From positions 345,500 to 409,499 of the forward strand of contig NZ_VHSF01000003.1 in the NCBI RefSeq assembly GCF_007050985.1: DNA of 64,000 nt, read 5' to 3'. The notes under the pieces were generated by a model, which saw nothing but the letters and a program-made list of their open reading frames with translations, was not told where the DNA came from and did no database searches. Shown piece after piece: positions 52,851-62,717 of this stretch. A program made the position numbers and the translations under genes. This DNA comes from Christiangramia sabulilitoris. GTDB lineage: Bacteria; Bacteroidota; Bacteroidia; Flavobacteriales; Flavobacteriaceae. Position 1 is the stretch's first letter. Every line of letters begins with the position of its first letter.

Positions 52851-53768
52851 ATGAAAGATTTCAACATAACTATAGTTCCAACCACTACGGCTTCGATTGT
52901 AAAATTCGAAGCTGATAAATTCCTTACCCGTCACGAAAACTATGAATTTAAGAACATAGATGAGGCGGCTAAATCTCCCCTTGCCCAACAGTTATTCTAT
53001 CTGCCTTTTGTTAAAACGGTATATATCGCACAGAATTTTGTGGCGATAGAAAAATACGACATTGTGGAATGGGCAGATGTACAGGAAGAAGTGGCTGAGC
53101 AGATTGAGTCTTACCTTAATAAGGGTGGTGAAGTCATTAAAGAAACCAAGTCTCAAAGCGGAAAAGTACCGGTCACAGTATACGCTGAAAGTACCCCGAA
53201 TCCTGCGGTAATGAAATTCGTTGCTAACAAGAAACTGGTTCTTCAGTCTTCTGAATTTAAGAATATTGATGACGCGAAGAACGCACCACTGGTGCAGAAA
53301 CTTTTCCATTTCCCTTTCGTAAAGGAAGTTTTTATCGATGAAAATTATGTTTCGGTTCAGAAATATGACATCGCTGAGTGGGAAGAAGTTACCATGGAAT
53401 TAAGGGAATTTATTAGAACATATCTGGAAGAAGGTAATGAAGTTCTTAAGAAAGAGAGTGTAGGTACTTCTGGTGCATCTCCAAAAGAAGTTGAAGAAAC
53501 CCAAAATGCGGCCTTTGAAAATCTAGACGACACTTCCCAGCAAATTGTGGCTATCCTGGATGAATATATTAAACCCGCTGTAGCAAGTGACGGTGGTAAT
53601 ATACTTTTTGACAGTTATAATGAAGAGAACAAAACAGTAAAGGTAATTCTACAGGGAGCCTGCAGCGGTTGTCCTTCTTCTACCATGACCTTAAAGAGCG
53701 GTATTGAAACGATGCTAAGAGACATGCTAAGAGGAAAAGTAGAATACGTTGAGGCCGTGAATGGTTAG
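52851..53768 (+). CDS. NifU-like Fe-S cluster carrier with duplicated Nfu_N domain
   Basis: I start at the ATG at 52851 (305 aa). Residues about 1-90 and 105-195 are two copies of the Nfu N-terminal domain: both share the helix pattern F-K-N-I-D-(E/D)-A-(K/A)...(P/L)-L-(A/V)-Q and the F-P/L-F-V-K-x-V-(Y/F)-I. The final domain (about 225-305) is the C-terminal NifU scaffold with C271-x-x-C274 (G-A-C-S-G-C-P), which holds a bridging Fe-S cluster between two subunits. It delivers iron-sulfur clusters to target proteins. The duplication is an internal feature of this protein. Confidence 0.94.
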   Translation: MKDFNITIVPTTTASIVKFEADKFLTRHENYEFKNIDEAAKSPLAQQLFYLPFVKTVYIAQNFVAIEKYDIVEWADVQEEVAEQIESYLNKGGEVIKETKSQSGKVPVTVYAESTPNPAVMKFVANKKLVLQSSEFKNIDDAKNAPLVQKLFHFPFVKEVFIDENYVSVQKYDIAEWEEVTMELREFIRTYLEEGNEVLKKESVGTSGASPKEVEETQNAAFENLDDTSQQIVAILDEYIKPAVASDGGNILFDSYNEENKTVKVILQGACSGCPSSTMTLKSGIETMLRDMLRGKVEYVEAVNG

Positions 53769-53787
53769 AAAATCGGTTTACTATCAT

Positions 53788-53830
53788 AAAACAGAAAAAT
53801 CTCTTAATTATAAGGGATCTTTCTGTTTTT
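53788..53830. terminator. Bidirectional terminator between nfu and pit genes
   Basis: AAACAGAAA pairs with TTTCTGTTT, then an inner stem ATCTCTTA/TAAGGGAT with one G-U pair, in a long hairpin between two convergent stops. Confidence 0.85.
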
Positions 53831-56099
53831 AATAATTCGTTGATTTCGCTTCGGTATAGAATTCCTGAAACAGCTGCAATAAGTTCATGGTAGAACCTAT
53901 AAGGTCTTTCGTTTCCAGGAGGATCCCAAAATAGAGCTTACTATTCTTAGGGCTGGATTCTGAAGTTCTGATCCGCTGGATTTGTTTCTGGATCAATTCT
54001 GAAACATGATCCATCAAATCATTCTTTTCATTCAACAGCTCATCTATATTACTAAATTCATGATTATCGAAAGTCCGGGTGATCCTGTCAAAAAGAACCT
54101 GGGTTTTATCATCCACCTTTTTCAGGTCCCTGATTTGATTAAACTTTAGATTCTTATGGTTATTATGCACATGATTATAACTATTCCTGGCAATAAAACT
54201 TATAGATTGAACCATATCCTGGAGATGATCCAAAGTTAGAATATAGAACTTGCTCGCCTCTACTGAATTTTCGTCCAGAGATTTTATAAAGTAAAAAATA
54301 TTGTCCTTCAGCTCATCGACTTCGGCTTCCAGCTTTTCGATCTTTTTATAATTCTTTTTTAGTTTACCAAGATCGTAATAACCTAACTGATCTACAGTTT
54401 TAGTAAACATCTTATTGATGCCACCTATTACATTCGAAATATTCTCTGAAGTTTCAGAAGTAATTTCATTTATAGTGATAATATCGCTTTTATTAAATTT
54501 CTTCTTTTCGTTTTCGATCTTCTCTTTCCGGGAATGAATTATCCCGCTTCTTACCACCAGAACAAGAGCAATAAGGATTAAAACCACTAAAGCTATAGTA
54601 CCGCCAAAATAAATGATAGAACCAAAGATCGCAGCAGCCGTAAAGGCCACAATCGCGGTAACGAACCAACCTCCAACAACATTTAATACTCCGGCCACCC
54701 GGTAGACCGCACTTTCCCTATCCCACGCCCGGTCTGCCAGTGAGGTACCCATAGCTACCATAAAGGTCACATAAGTGGTAGAAAGCGGTAATTTCATGTT
54801 GGTACCAATGGAAATCAATACACTGGCCACCACAAGGTTGACAGATGCCCGTACCATATCAAAGGCAGGAGCATCGAATCTCTTACTGTTCTTATGGGAA
54901 TCAGGTTTATCAAATTTATTTTCGATCCTGTTTCTCATGCTGCCGGGCAACAGTGAAGTAATCGCATTTCCAAAAATCACAGAATATCTTACGATGCCAC
55001 GAGACAGCCAGTTAGGATTAAAACGTTCTACGGCATCACCCTGCCTGGACAAATTGATCCCGGTATCTACCACAGATCTTGCCTTACTTGAGAACCAAAG
55101 AGTGACCACCATTACCGCACCGGCTCCAACCAGTAGAATTTCAGGTGTGGGAACTTTACCGGACAAACCGGTCATGGCAAATTCTGAAGGCAAAACCCCG
55201 GTGGTCGCATAAGCGCTCTGCCACAATTCGAATGATTGCCAGGCCGCTATGGGAACTCCAATAAAATTCACCAGATCATTTCCGGCAAAAGCGAGAGCGA
55301 GGGCAAAAGTTCCAATAATGATGATTGTTCTCAGGATATTGAGTTTTAAAACACTCATCACGAACTGGGAGATCGCAGTAAAAAGAATGAAACCAATCAA
55401 AACTATTAACCAAGTGTTATTATTAACATAGTCCAGTGTTTCCGCAGAGATGTAGGGAACACTTTTCAATCCTTTTATTAGTATAAAATACAGGATCGCA
55501 GTTAGTGAAACCCCACCGAAAATACTACCTACGTATTTTACTTTGCGTTCAAATTGAAATGAAAATACAAGTCTCGAAATATATTGCACAAAAGCTCCGA
55601 CAAGAAAAGCAATGACTACGGCCATAAGTATGCCTACTATTATTTCAGTGGCTTTTGCGGTATTTATATAATTTGTAATATCAGAAAGATTGCCATCGCC
55701 CTGGGTATAGATTTTTATTGCTGCCATACAAACTGCAGCACCCAGCAATTCGAAAACTATAGAAACGGTGGTGGAGGTTGGTAAGCCCAGGGAATTAAAA
55801 AAATCGAGAAGGAGGACATCTGTGATCATTACGGCCATAAAAATGATCATGATCTCCTCAAAATAAAATTCACCGGGGAGAAAAATTCCTTTTCGGGCGA
55901 CTTCCATCAATCCGCTGGAAAAGATGGCTCCTACCGCCACTCCCAGGCTCGCGACTATCATAATAGTTCGCATGGAAACCGCTTTGGAACCTATAGCTGA
56001 ATTCAGAAAATTTACGGCATCGTTGCTAACACCAACTACCAGATCTGTAATAGCCAGGGCAAACAAAGCGACCAGCATCACGATATAAATATCTTCCAT
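53829..56099 (-). CDS. PiT-type inorganic phosphate transporter with PhoU-like tail
   Basis: I start at the ATG at 56099 (756 aa); the open frame extends to a TTG at 56111. The first half (to about residue 500) is a PiT/sodium- or proton-coupled phosphate carrier: the duplicated signature G-V-S-N-D-A-V-N-F-L (about 23-32) and a later related block with A-G-N-D-L-V-N-F-I-G-V-P (about 268-280). From about residue 530 the chain is soluble and helical with charged heptads and looks like the PhoU-related DUF47 domain, fused in one chain. DUF47 proteins in other bacteria are separate partners of PiT. It stands alone on its strand. Confidence 0.92.
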   Translation of the reverse strand: MEDIYIVMLVALFALAITDLVVGVSNDAVNFLNSAIGSKAVSMRTIMIVASLGVAVGAIFSSGLMEVARKGIFLPGEFYFEEIMIIFMAVMITDVLLLDFFNSLGLPTSTTVSIVFELLGAAVCMAAIKIYTQGDGNLSDITNYINTAKATEIIVGILMAVVIAFLVGAFVQYISRLVFSFQFERKVKYVGSIFGGVSLTAILYFILIKGLKSVPYISAETLDYVNNNTWLIVLIGFILFTAISQFVMSVLKLNILRTIIIIGTFALALAFAGNDLVNFIGVPIAAWQSFELWQSAYATTGVLPSEFAMTGLSGKVPTPEILLVGAGAVMVVTLWFSSKARSVVDTGINLSRQGDAVERFNPNWLSRGIVRYSVIFGNAITSLLPGSMRNRIENKFDKPDSHKNSKRFDAPAFDMVRASVNLVVASVLISIGTNMKLPLSTTYVTFMVAMGTSLADRAWDRESAVYRVAGVLNVVGGWFVTAIVAFTAAAIFGSIIYFGGTIALVVLILIALVLVVRSGIIHSRKEKIENEKKKFNKSDIITINEITSETSENISNVIGGINKMFTKTVDQLGYYDLGKLKKNYKKIEKLEAEVDELKDNIFYFIKSLDENSVEASKFYILTLDHLQDMVQSISFIARNSYNHVHNNHKNLKFNQIRDLKKVDDKTQVLFDRITRTFDNHEFSNIDELLNEKNDLMDHVSELIQKQIQRIRTSESSPKNSKLYFGILLETKDLIGSTMNLLQLFQEFYTEAKSTNY

Positions 56100-56258
56100 A
56101 AAAGCGATCAATTAACAACCTACCTTATCGAATCTTTTTGACTTATTGGCTGAGTCTTAAAGGTATTAAAAGTTTAATAATACAAAATTGAGATAGTCTA
56201 CACCCTTATATTAGGGTAATTTTAGGGATTTCGGTTAGCATTTAGCAGCTATCCGCTA

Positions 56259-56266
56259 TACCTTTG
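56259..56266 (+). promoter_or_regulatory. Possible -7 box of the yyaL-like gene
   Basis: TACCTTTG fits TAnnTTTG exactly, 16 bases before the ATG at 56283. TTAG at 56235-56238 might serve as a poor -33 element. Confidence 0.5.
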
Positions 56267-56282
56267 AACATAATAAATTATC

Positions 56283-58331
56283 ATGGCCACCAATTCACCC
56301 AGGCATACTAACGACCTCATCCACGAAAGCAGCCCTTACTTACTGCAGCATGCGCATAATCCGGTAAACTGGAAACCGTGGAATGATGCTGTTTTGGATG
56401 AAGCGAAAGAAAAGGACAAATTGCTCTTAATAAGCGTCGGTTATTCCGCATGTCACTGGTGTCATGTTATGGAGCATGAAAGTTTTGAAGATGAAGCGGT
56501 AGCAGACATTATGAACAGCAATTATATCTGTATAAAGGTAGACCGGGAAGAAAGGCCAGATATTGACCATGTATATATGAATGCGGTACAGGTGATGACG
56601 GGAACGGGCGGATGGCCCATGAATGTCGTGGCACTTCCAGACGGGCGCCCGGTTTGGGGAGGCACCTATTTTAGAAAGGAACAATGGAAAGATGCACTGG
56701 AGCAGATTTCAAGGCTATATATGACCCAACCTGAAAAGCTCGTGGAATATGCTGAAAAACTTGCCAAAGGATTAAATCAAATTGATCTTATCGAACCAAT
56801 TACCGTTGAAAAGCCCTTACACAAGGATCTTTTTAAGCCTGTAATTGATAAATGGAAACGTTCGTTTGACCATAAAAATGGCGGATACAACCGGTCTCCA
56901 AAGTTTATGATGCCTAATAATTTTGAATTCCTCCTTCGCTACGCTCATCAGGATTCAGATAAGAACTTATTGGAGCATTGCTTACTTACCCTGAACAAAA
57001 TTTCATGGGGAGGTGTTTTTGATCCTATTGCTGGTGGATTTTCCAGGTATTCGGTAGATGAAAGATGGCATGTCCCGCATTTCGAAAAAATGCTTTATGA
57101 TAATGCCCAACTAGTACAATTATATTCTAAAGCCTTTAAACTGACCAAAAATGAATGGTACAGGGAAGTAGTTGAGAAAACACTGAAGTATATAGAGACG
57201 GAAATGACCGATCAAACCGGAGCATTTTATTCAGCTCTGGATGCCGATAGCCAGAATAGTTTTGGAAAGAATGAGGAAGGAGCATATTATGTCTGGACCA
57301 AAGAAGAGTTGGAGAACCACCTTGGGGACGACTTTCAGCTGTTTTCCACCTATTTTAATATTAACAGCTACGGAAAATGGGAAGATCAGGGATACGTGCT
57401 TATAAGGACGAGACCTTCTGATGATATCGCTGAAGAGTTCGGGATTTCAGAATCTGAAGTAAAACAAAGAATACAAAGTTGTCTGGACAAGCTGGAAAAT
57501 TTAAGAAAAGAACGACATAAACCAGGATTAGATGATAAATCACTTACTTCATGGAATGCCATGATGCTTTCTGGATATGTGGCAGCCTACCAGGCTCTGG
57601 GCAAAGAAGAGTATCTGGCTGCAGGAAGAAAGAACATTGAATTTATTAAGGGACATCAAAAAAGGGAAGACGGCAGATTGTTCCATTCCTATAAAAACGG
57701 GAAAAGCAGCATAAATGGTTACCTTGAAGATTATGCCTTTTGCATTCAGGCATTCCTGGACCTCTATGAAACAACTTTCAAAATAGAGGACCTGCATCAG
57801 GCAGAAAGTTTATTAAAGGTTGCTGAAGAAGATTTTTTCGATCAGAATTCCGGAATGTATTTTTTTACCTCAATAAAAGACCGGGCATTAGTAACTAGAA
57901 CTATTGAGATAAACGATAATGTGATCCCGGCCTCTAATTCTGTAATGGCAAAAAACCTGTTTCGATTGGGAAAAATTACGGGAAATACTAAATACCTGGA
58001 TAGATCAAGACAAATGCTTCAGAATGTATTGGACAAGATCCCGGAATACCCACAATCTTACTCCAACTGGCTGGATCTCTTAATGAATTTTACCCATCCT
58101 TATTTTGAAGTAGCGATAACGGGAGAAAAATACAGGGAGAAGGCAAAATTTTTACAGGAAAAATATCTGCCTAATATGATATTGGCCGCAAGCGCTGAAG
58201 ACTCTGAGATCGCCCTTTTAAAAGACCGGTATATAGATAACAAAGATCTCATCTATGTTTGCCAGGAAGGTGTATGCCAACTGCCGGTGGAATTTGAAGA
58301 AGCAGCACTGGAAAGGATTTGCGAAGTTTAA
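56283..58331 (+). CDS. DUF255/YyaL thioredoxin-fold protein (spermatogenesis-associated 20 family)
   Basis: The 682-aa protein has an N-terminal thioredoxin-like domain with the family start [17 protein letters not shown] (about 14-30) and C57-H-W-C60 in [11 protein letters not shown]; these cysteines fit the CxxC redox site. The rest is an (alpha/alpha)6-barrel like N-acylglucosamine 2-epimerases ([26 protein letters not shown]...G-A-Y-Y-V-W). It lacks a signal peptide. The reaction is unknown. An mscS gene follows after 66 bases. Confidence 0.93.
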   Translation: MATNSPRHTNDLIHESSPYLLQHAHNPVNWKPWNDAVLDEAKEKDKLLLISVGYSACHWCHVMEHESFEDEAVADIMNSNYICIKVDREERPDIDHVYMNAVQVMTGTGGWPMNVVALPDGRPVWGGTYFRKEQWKDALEQISRLYMTQPEKLVEYAEKLAKGLNQIDLIEPITVEKPLHKDLFKPVIDKWKRSFDHKNGGYNRSPKFMMPNNFEFLLRYAHQDSDKNLLEHCLLTLNKISWGGVFDPIAGGFSRYSVDERWHVPHFEKMLYDNAQLVQLYSKAFKLTKNEWYREVVEKTLKYIETEMTDQTGAFYSALDADSQNSFGKNEEGAYYVWTKEELENHLGDDFQLFSTYFNINSYGKWEDQGYVLIRTRPSDDIAEEFGISESEVKQRIQSCLDKLENLRKERHKPGLDDKSLTSWNAMMLSGYVAAYQALGKEEYLAAGRKNIEFIKGHQKREDGRLFHSYKNGKSSINGYLEDYAFCIQAFLDLYETTFKIEDLHQAESLLKVAEEDFFDQNSGMYFFTSIKDRALVTRTIEINDNVIPASNSVMAKNLFRLGKITGNTKYLDRSRQMLQNVLDKIPEYPQSYSNWLDLLMNFTHPYFEVAITGEKYREKAKFLQEKYLPNMILAASAEDSEIALLKDRYIDNKDLIYVCQEGVCQLPVEFEEAALERICEV

Positions 58332-58397
58332 CATAAATTAAACAAGAAATAAACTCTAATTTTTTACCATTAAAATCAATAACAATTAAAATTAAAT

Positions 58398-59270
58398 ATG
58401 GAAAAGTTGAATGACTGGGGCGATATCGCCAAAGAGTACGGTTCAAAATTTATAGACTATCTACCAACTTTAGTAGGAGCCCTCGCTCTCCTGATCGTGG
58501 GCTTATGGGTGATCAAAATGATCGTTAAATACCTGAGAAAGCTATTCGAAAAACAAGACTATGATCCAACCCTGGAGAAATTTACCCTGAATGCTACCAG
58601 CTGGGGGCTTAAAATCTTACTTTTTGTCCTGGTAATTACCCAGTTGGGAGTGCAAAGTGCATCCCTGGTAGCTGCGATTGGTGCGGCCGGTTTAGCTATT
58701 GGTTTAGCCTTGCAAGGGTCACTGGGGAATCTGGCAGGAGGTGTTTTGATAATTGTTCTAAAGCCTTTTAGAGTTGGCGACTGGATAGAAGCTCAGGGAG
58801 TTTCCGGGAGTGTCGTTGAGATCTCTCTATTTTATACCAAGATCGATACGTTTGGTAATCAACGAGCAGTTATTCCTAACGGCCAATTGAGTAATGATAA
58901 TGTGATTAACTACAGCCATAACAAAACTAGAAGAGAGAATCTTACTTTTGGAATATCCTATGATGATGATATCAAAAAGGCAAAAGAAGTTCTTACTAAT
59001 ATGGTAATGGAACAGGAAAATGTACTAAAAGATCCTGCACCGCAGATTATTGTACATTCCCTTGGAGATAGTTCGGTTAACTTCTCTGTAAGGTATTATG
59101 CTGAATTAAGTGTGTTCTGGGATCTTCACTGGTATATGATAGAGGAAGGAAAGATTAGACTGGAAGAAGCAGGAATGACCATTCCTTATCCTCAAAGAGA
59201 TGTATACCTTTATGACCAGACTAAAATGAGAGGTACTGAAAGAGAAAAGCAGGTACAGGAACGATCTTAA
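58398..59270 (+). CDS. Small-conductance mechanosensitive channel (MscS family)
   Basis: The 290-aa protein has three membrane helices, about 18-40, 60-80, and the pore helix about 85-117 with A-A-I-G-A-A-G-L-A-I-G-L-A-L-Q-G-S-L-G-N-L-A-G-G, the typical Gly/Ala-packed TM3. The beta domain (F-R-V-G-D-W-I-E, I-P-N-G-Q-L-S-N) and the alpha/beta vestibule follow. It opens under membrane tension to release solutes on osmotic downshock. Its stop overlaps by four bases with that of the convergent tsaB gene. Confidence 0.95.
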   Translation: MEKLNDWGDIAKEYGSKFIDYLPTLVGALALLIVGLWVIKMIVKYLRKLFEKQDYDPTLEKFTLNATSWGLKILLFVLVITQLGVQSASLVAAIGAAGLAIGLALQGSLGNLAGGVLIIVLKPFRVGDWIEAQGVSGSVVEISLFYTKIDTFGNQRAVIPNGQLSNDNVINYSHNKTRRENLTFGISYDDDIKKAKEVLTNMVMEQENVLKDPAPQIIVHSLGDSSVNFSVRYYAELSVFWDLHWYMIEEGKIRLEEAGMTIPYPQRDVYLYDQTKMRGTEREKQVQERS

Positions 59271-59926
59271 CCTGCAATAAAATCTTTTAAATAATAAGGT
59301 TCAAAATAAGCGACATCTTCAATGTCGCTTTTTTGATACTTATATTCGGCTATTGCCGCCATTTCTTTTGCTGAAGGATATTGTTCCTTATGAAAAACTG
59401 CATTTTGATGAGTACAGATATCCTCGAATTTGGCCACTCCATTTCCAATAAAATGAACCTTCGATTTCTCCAGATAAATATTAAACGAAGAAGGCTCAAG
59501 AATTTGCGCCTCAGTATCTCTTAACTGATTAATATCAGAATCATACACCGCAGAATAAACTTCCATGCGGCGGGCATCGAGCATAGATACGATCAAGCCT
59601 TTTTCACCTTTGAGCTTATAAGCCAAAAGATCCAGGGTAGGCACTGAAATTAAAGGAATACCAAGAGAATAACATAATCCCTTGGCTGAAGAAACGCCTA
59701 TTCTTAATCCTGTATAAGATCCGGGACCTTTGCTAACTGCAACGGCATCAAGTTCATTGGCAGTCACCCCGGCTTTCAACATCGCTTCTTTAATGAATAC
59801 ATGCAATTTCTCTGCATGCGAGTAATTCTTACTATTATCCTCTTTTAAGATTAATAGTTCGCCATCTTTTGCAATTCCTACCGAACAGTTGGTAGTTGCA
59901 GTCTCCAGACATAAAATCAGCGCCAA
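59267..59926 (-). CDS. tsaB: tRNA threonylcarbamoyladenosine biosynthesis protein TsaB
   Basis: The 219-aa protein has the ASKHA fold: I-L-C-L-E-T-A-T-T-N-C-S-V-G-I-A at the N-terminus, S-K-G-P-G-S-Y-T-G-L-R-I-G (about 64-76), and L-L-A-Y-K-L-K later. It partners TsaD in making t6A37 on ANN-decoding tRNAs. It is the last gene of a TolC-adaptor-tsaB unit, 11 bases after the adaptor stop. The C-terminal E-P-Y-Y-L-K-D-F is typical. Confidence 0.95.
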   Translation of the reverse strand: MALILCLETATTNCSVGIAKDGELLILKEDNSKNYSHAEKLHVFIKEAMLKAGVTANELDAVAVSKGPGSYTGLRIGVSSAKGLCYSLGIPLISVPTLDLLAYKLKGEKGLIVSMLDARRMEVYSAVYDSDINQLRDTEAQILEPSSFNIYLEKSKVHFIGNGVAKFEDICTHQNAVFHKEQYPSAKEMAAIAEYKYQKSDIEDVAYFEPYYLKDFIAG

Positions 59927-59937
59927 ATTCTAAACAT

Positions 59938-61215
59938 TTAATCGGTTTCTTTCTCTTCTCCTTCTTTCTTAACCTCGATTTCATCACCGGTATCAAGGCT
60001 TTTAGTAACTGTACTGTATGGGCCGGTGATCACGACATCACCATCTTCCAGGCCTCTCAGGATCTCTATATGAGAATCATCCTGGATACCAGTTTCCACA
60101 ACGCGAAGTTTAGCTTTTTGTCCGTCTTTTACAAATACGCACTCAAACTTTTCTTCCTCTTCGTTATCTTTTTTAATGTAAGATTTTTTGGTGGCAGTAG
60201 TATCATTTTTGATCACGATAGAGCTAATAGGTACGCCAATGACATTAGACCTTTTATTGGTTATAATATCCACCGTAGCTGTCATCCCCGGTCTGAATGG
60301 AGAATAATTCTCCGGTTTTCCTTCTGTAAGGTCTGCATAGGAATCTTTAAGGATTCTCACCTTTACTTTAAAATTGGTTACCTGGTCTGTGGTAAGGGTA
60401 TTATCTGCTGTATTGGAAATCTCGGTTACTATGCCCTTAAATTCCTTCCCAAGGTATGCATCTACCTCTACGATCGTAGAATCCCCAACAGAAACTTTTA
60501 CGATATCATTTTCATTTACATCTACCTCAACTTCCATATTCTCCAGGTTGGCAACGCGTAGGATCTCTGTACCTGCCATTTGTTGAGTTCCCACTACTCT
60601 TTCGCCTAATTCAGCATCAAGTTTTGAGATGGTTCCGCTCATGGGTGCATAAATATTAGTACGCCCCAGGTTATCCTGTGCCTCGGTTACTGTGGCAGCA
60701 CTACTCTGCATACTAAAATATGCCGATTCTTTATTTGCTTCAGCCATTTCGTAGTTAGAAACAATACCATCCCATTCTGCCTGTGAGATCACCCCTTTTT
60801 CAAAAAGAGTTTTGTTTCTTTTATAATCTGCTTCGGCTTGTTTTAAATTCGCCTGGGTCTGCGCAAAATTTGCCTTGGAATTAGAATAACTTGCCCGGGC
60901 TCTTTGAACGCTGGATTGATAAATGTCCGGATTGATCCTTACTAACAGATCTCCTTTCACCACTGCCTGTCCTTCTACTACCGGCAATTCAATGATCTCT
61001 CCGGAAACTTCAGACGAAAGCTTTACCTCAACCTCCGGCTGGATCTTTCCTGTTGCCGAAACGGTTTCGGTAATATCTATTGGTTCTACCTTGGTGATCT
61101 CAACCTCCTTCACATTAGCCGAGTTACCAAACCAACCCGCTTTTTTACCAATTACTAATAGAATGACTAAGGCTACTACTACGCCCAGAATGATGAAAAG
61201 TGTCTTTTTATTCAT
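59938..61215 (-). CDS. Periplasmic adaptor (membrane fusion) protein 1
   Basis: The 425-aa HlyD/MacA-type adaptor has one N-terminal membrane helix (about 5-24), a lipoyl half-motif (I-Q-P-E-V-E-V-K-L-S-S-E-V-S-G-E-I-I-E-L-P-V), a coiled-coil hairpin (about 95-180), and a beta-barrel and membrane-proximal part ending in an acidic/lysine-rich tail (E-V-K-K-E-G-E-E-K). It would connect an inner-membrane pump with TolC. It starts 4 bases after the TolC stop and precedes tsaB. Confidence 0.93.
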   Translation of the reverse strand: MNKKTLFIILGVVVALVILLVIGKKAGWFGNSANVKEVEITKVEPIDITETVSATGKIQPEVEVKLSSEVSGEIIELPVVEGQAVVKGDLLVRINPDIYQSSVQRARASYSNSKANFAQTQANLKQAEADYKRNKTLFEKGVISQAEWDGIVSNYEMAEANKESAYFSMQSSAATVTEAQDNLGRTNIYAPMSGTISKLDAELGERVVGTQQMAGTEILRVANLENMEVEVDVNENDIVKVSVGDSTIVEVDAYLGKEFKGIVTEISNTADNTLTTDQVTNFKVKVRILKDSYADLTEGKPENYSPFRPGMTATVDIITNKRSNVIGVPISSIVIKNDTTATKKSYIKKDNEEEEKFECVFVKDGQKAKLRVVETGIQDDSHIEILRGLEDGDVVITGPYSTVTKSLDTGDEIEVKKEGEEKETD

Positions 61216-61219
61216 TTAC

Positions 61220-62656
61220 TTAGAATTTTAAATCCCCAACAGGAATTCCAAAATATAATTCAACTACTTTTAGTTTGAAAATATAATCGTATTTAGCTCT
61301 TAGAGCCTCTCTTTGTGTGTTCTCGAATCTAATTTTTGCCTGGCTGAAATCGAAGGCATTGGTAAGCCCCACATTGAACCGCTCTGTTGCATATTCAAAA
61401 GCTCTTTCCTGTGCATCTGCCGCGACAAGGGAAGCTTCGTAAACTTCGAAAGCACCACGGGCATCGGTATAAGCCTGGTAAACATTTGCCTCAAGATCAA
61501 GCTCAGCCTGTTCCAGCTGGAACTGTGCCCGCTTTACGTTCACCTCATTTCGCCTTACCTGGTTTCTTGTAGCAAAACCATTCAGGATAGGAACATTTAA
61601 TTGCAAGCCATAGGTAACCCCATCGTTACGATAAAGTTGTTCAAAAAATGGTAACGGGCTACCTAAAGTAGGAACTGCATTAGGCGCAACTACAATCTCG
61701 TTACTACTTTCAACGATACCAATTTGCCTGGTTGGTTCATTGGGATCCAGGGTAGAACCAATAATCCTGCTTTGCCCGCTTTCCCTGGTGTTATAATTAA
61801 AGAAAGCATTCAGCGTAGGTAAATATGCTCCTTTGGTAAGTTCTACATCCATTTCTGCCAATTCCCGATTCGCTTCTGCGATCTTTATTTCAGATCTTTC
61901 CTCCTTGGCTTTTTCAATAATATCGTAGACAGAATTTTCAAGGATCTCGTTACCGAAAATATTATAATCTCTCTCTGCAATATTGAAATTCTGGTAGTCC
62001 TTGATCCCTAAAGTCTGGGCAAGACCTATTAAAGAGATCTGGATCTGGTTATCTGCGACGATCATGCGCTGTTTTTCATCTGCAATGGTTGCCTGGATCT
62101 CCAGAAGGTCTCCCTGGGGCAAAACACCTGCCTCCACAAGGTCTCGGGTTCTAACTAACTGTTGCTGGGTCACTTCGTTCTGAGCCTTTAACACCTCCAG
62201 GTTTTGTTTACTGAACAACACCTGTAAGTAAGCATCTGCAACGAACAGGGCTATATCATCTTTCATCTTATCCAGAGAATATTCACTGGCTATTCTTGAA
62301 ATTCTTGCCCGCTGTAATTGTTTGAAATTTCTCAGCCCATCATAAAGGGTTAAACCGGCGGTTACACCGGCAGAGAAGTTTCTGGTAGTCTGATTTTGTA
62401 AAATTCCGGTAGTTACGTTTTGGGTAAGACCTGTATTCCAGGCATTGGTCGCCTGGCCATTTATACTAGGTATAAAATTACCCAGGGCATCACGTTTTTC
62501 TATATCTGAAAGCTCTACCTCAAGTTCAGATTGTTTTACCTGGATGTTATTATCTAAAGCGTAATTAACGCATTCTTCCAGGGTCCATTCCTTTTGCTGC
62601 GCAGTAAGCAGGCTGGAAAAAAGCAATAGGGTGACTAGTAAACTATAATTCTTCAT
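61220..62656 (-). CDS. TolC-type outer-membrane efflux protein
   Basis: I use the ATG at 62656 (478 aa; M-K-N-Y-S-L-L, signal peptide cut after L-L-T-A-Q). The frame is open to 62731 but those residues overlap the adaptor gene's end and do not look like a signal. Motifs: the start W-T-L-E-E-C-V-N-Y-A-L-D-N-N-I, long coiled-coil helices, and the second repeat Y-G-L-Q-L-N-V-P-I-L-N-G-F (about 350-362). It forms the outer-membrane exit duct. Confidence 0.94.
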   Translation of the reverse strand: MKNYSLLVTLLLFSSLLTAQQKEWTLEECVNYALDNNIQVKQSELEVELSDIEKRDALGNFIPSINGQATNAWNTGLTQNVTTGILQNQTTRNFSAGVTAGLTLYDGLRNFKQLQRARISRIASEYSLDKMKDDIALFVADAYLQVLFSKQNLEVLKAQNEVTQQQLVRTRDLVEAGVLPQGDLLEIQATIADEKQRMIVADNQIQISLIGLAQTLGIKDYQNFNIAERDYNIFGNEILENSVYDIIEKAKEERSEIKIAEANRELAEMDVELTKGAYLPTLNAFFNYNTRESGQSRIIGSTLDPNEPTRQIGIVESSNEIVVAPNAVPTLGSPLPFFEQLYRNDGVTYGLQLNVPILNGFATRNQVRRNEVNVKRAQFQLEQAELDLEANVYQAYTDARGAFEVYEASLVAADAQERAFEYATERFNVGLTNAFDFSQAKIRFENTQREALRAKYDYIFKLKVVELYFGIPVGDLKF

Positions 62657-62717
62657 AATAAGATTCTGTATGATATGTCTGTAAAAGATGGATGTTGTTA
62701 CACTAGGAATAAAAATT

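Noticed and set aside
59896-60561. 221-residue plus-strand frame over the tsaB/adaptor junction
   Set aside because: It is an antisense shadow of the well-supported adaptor gene, with atypical Phe/Ile/Cys-rich composition.
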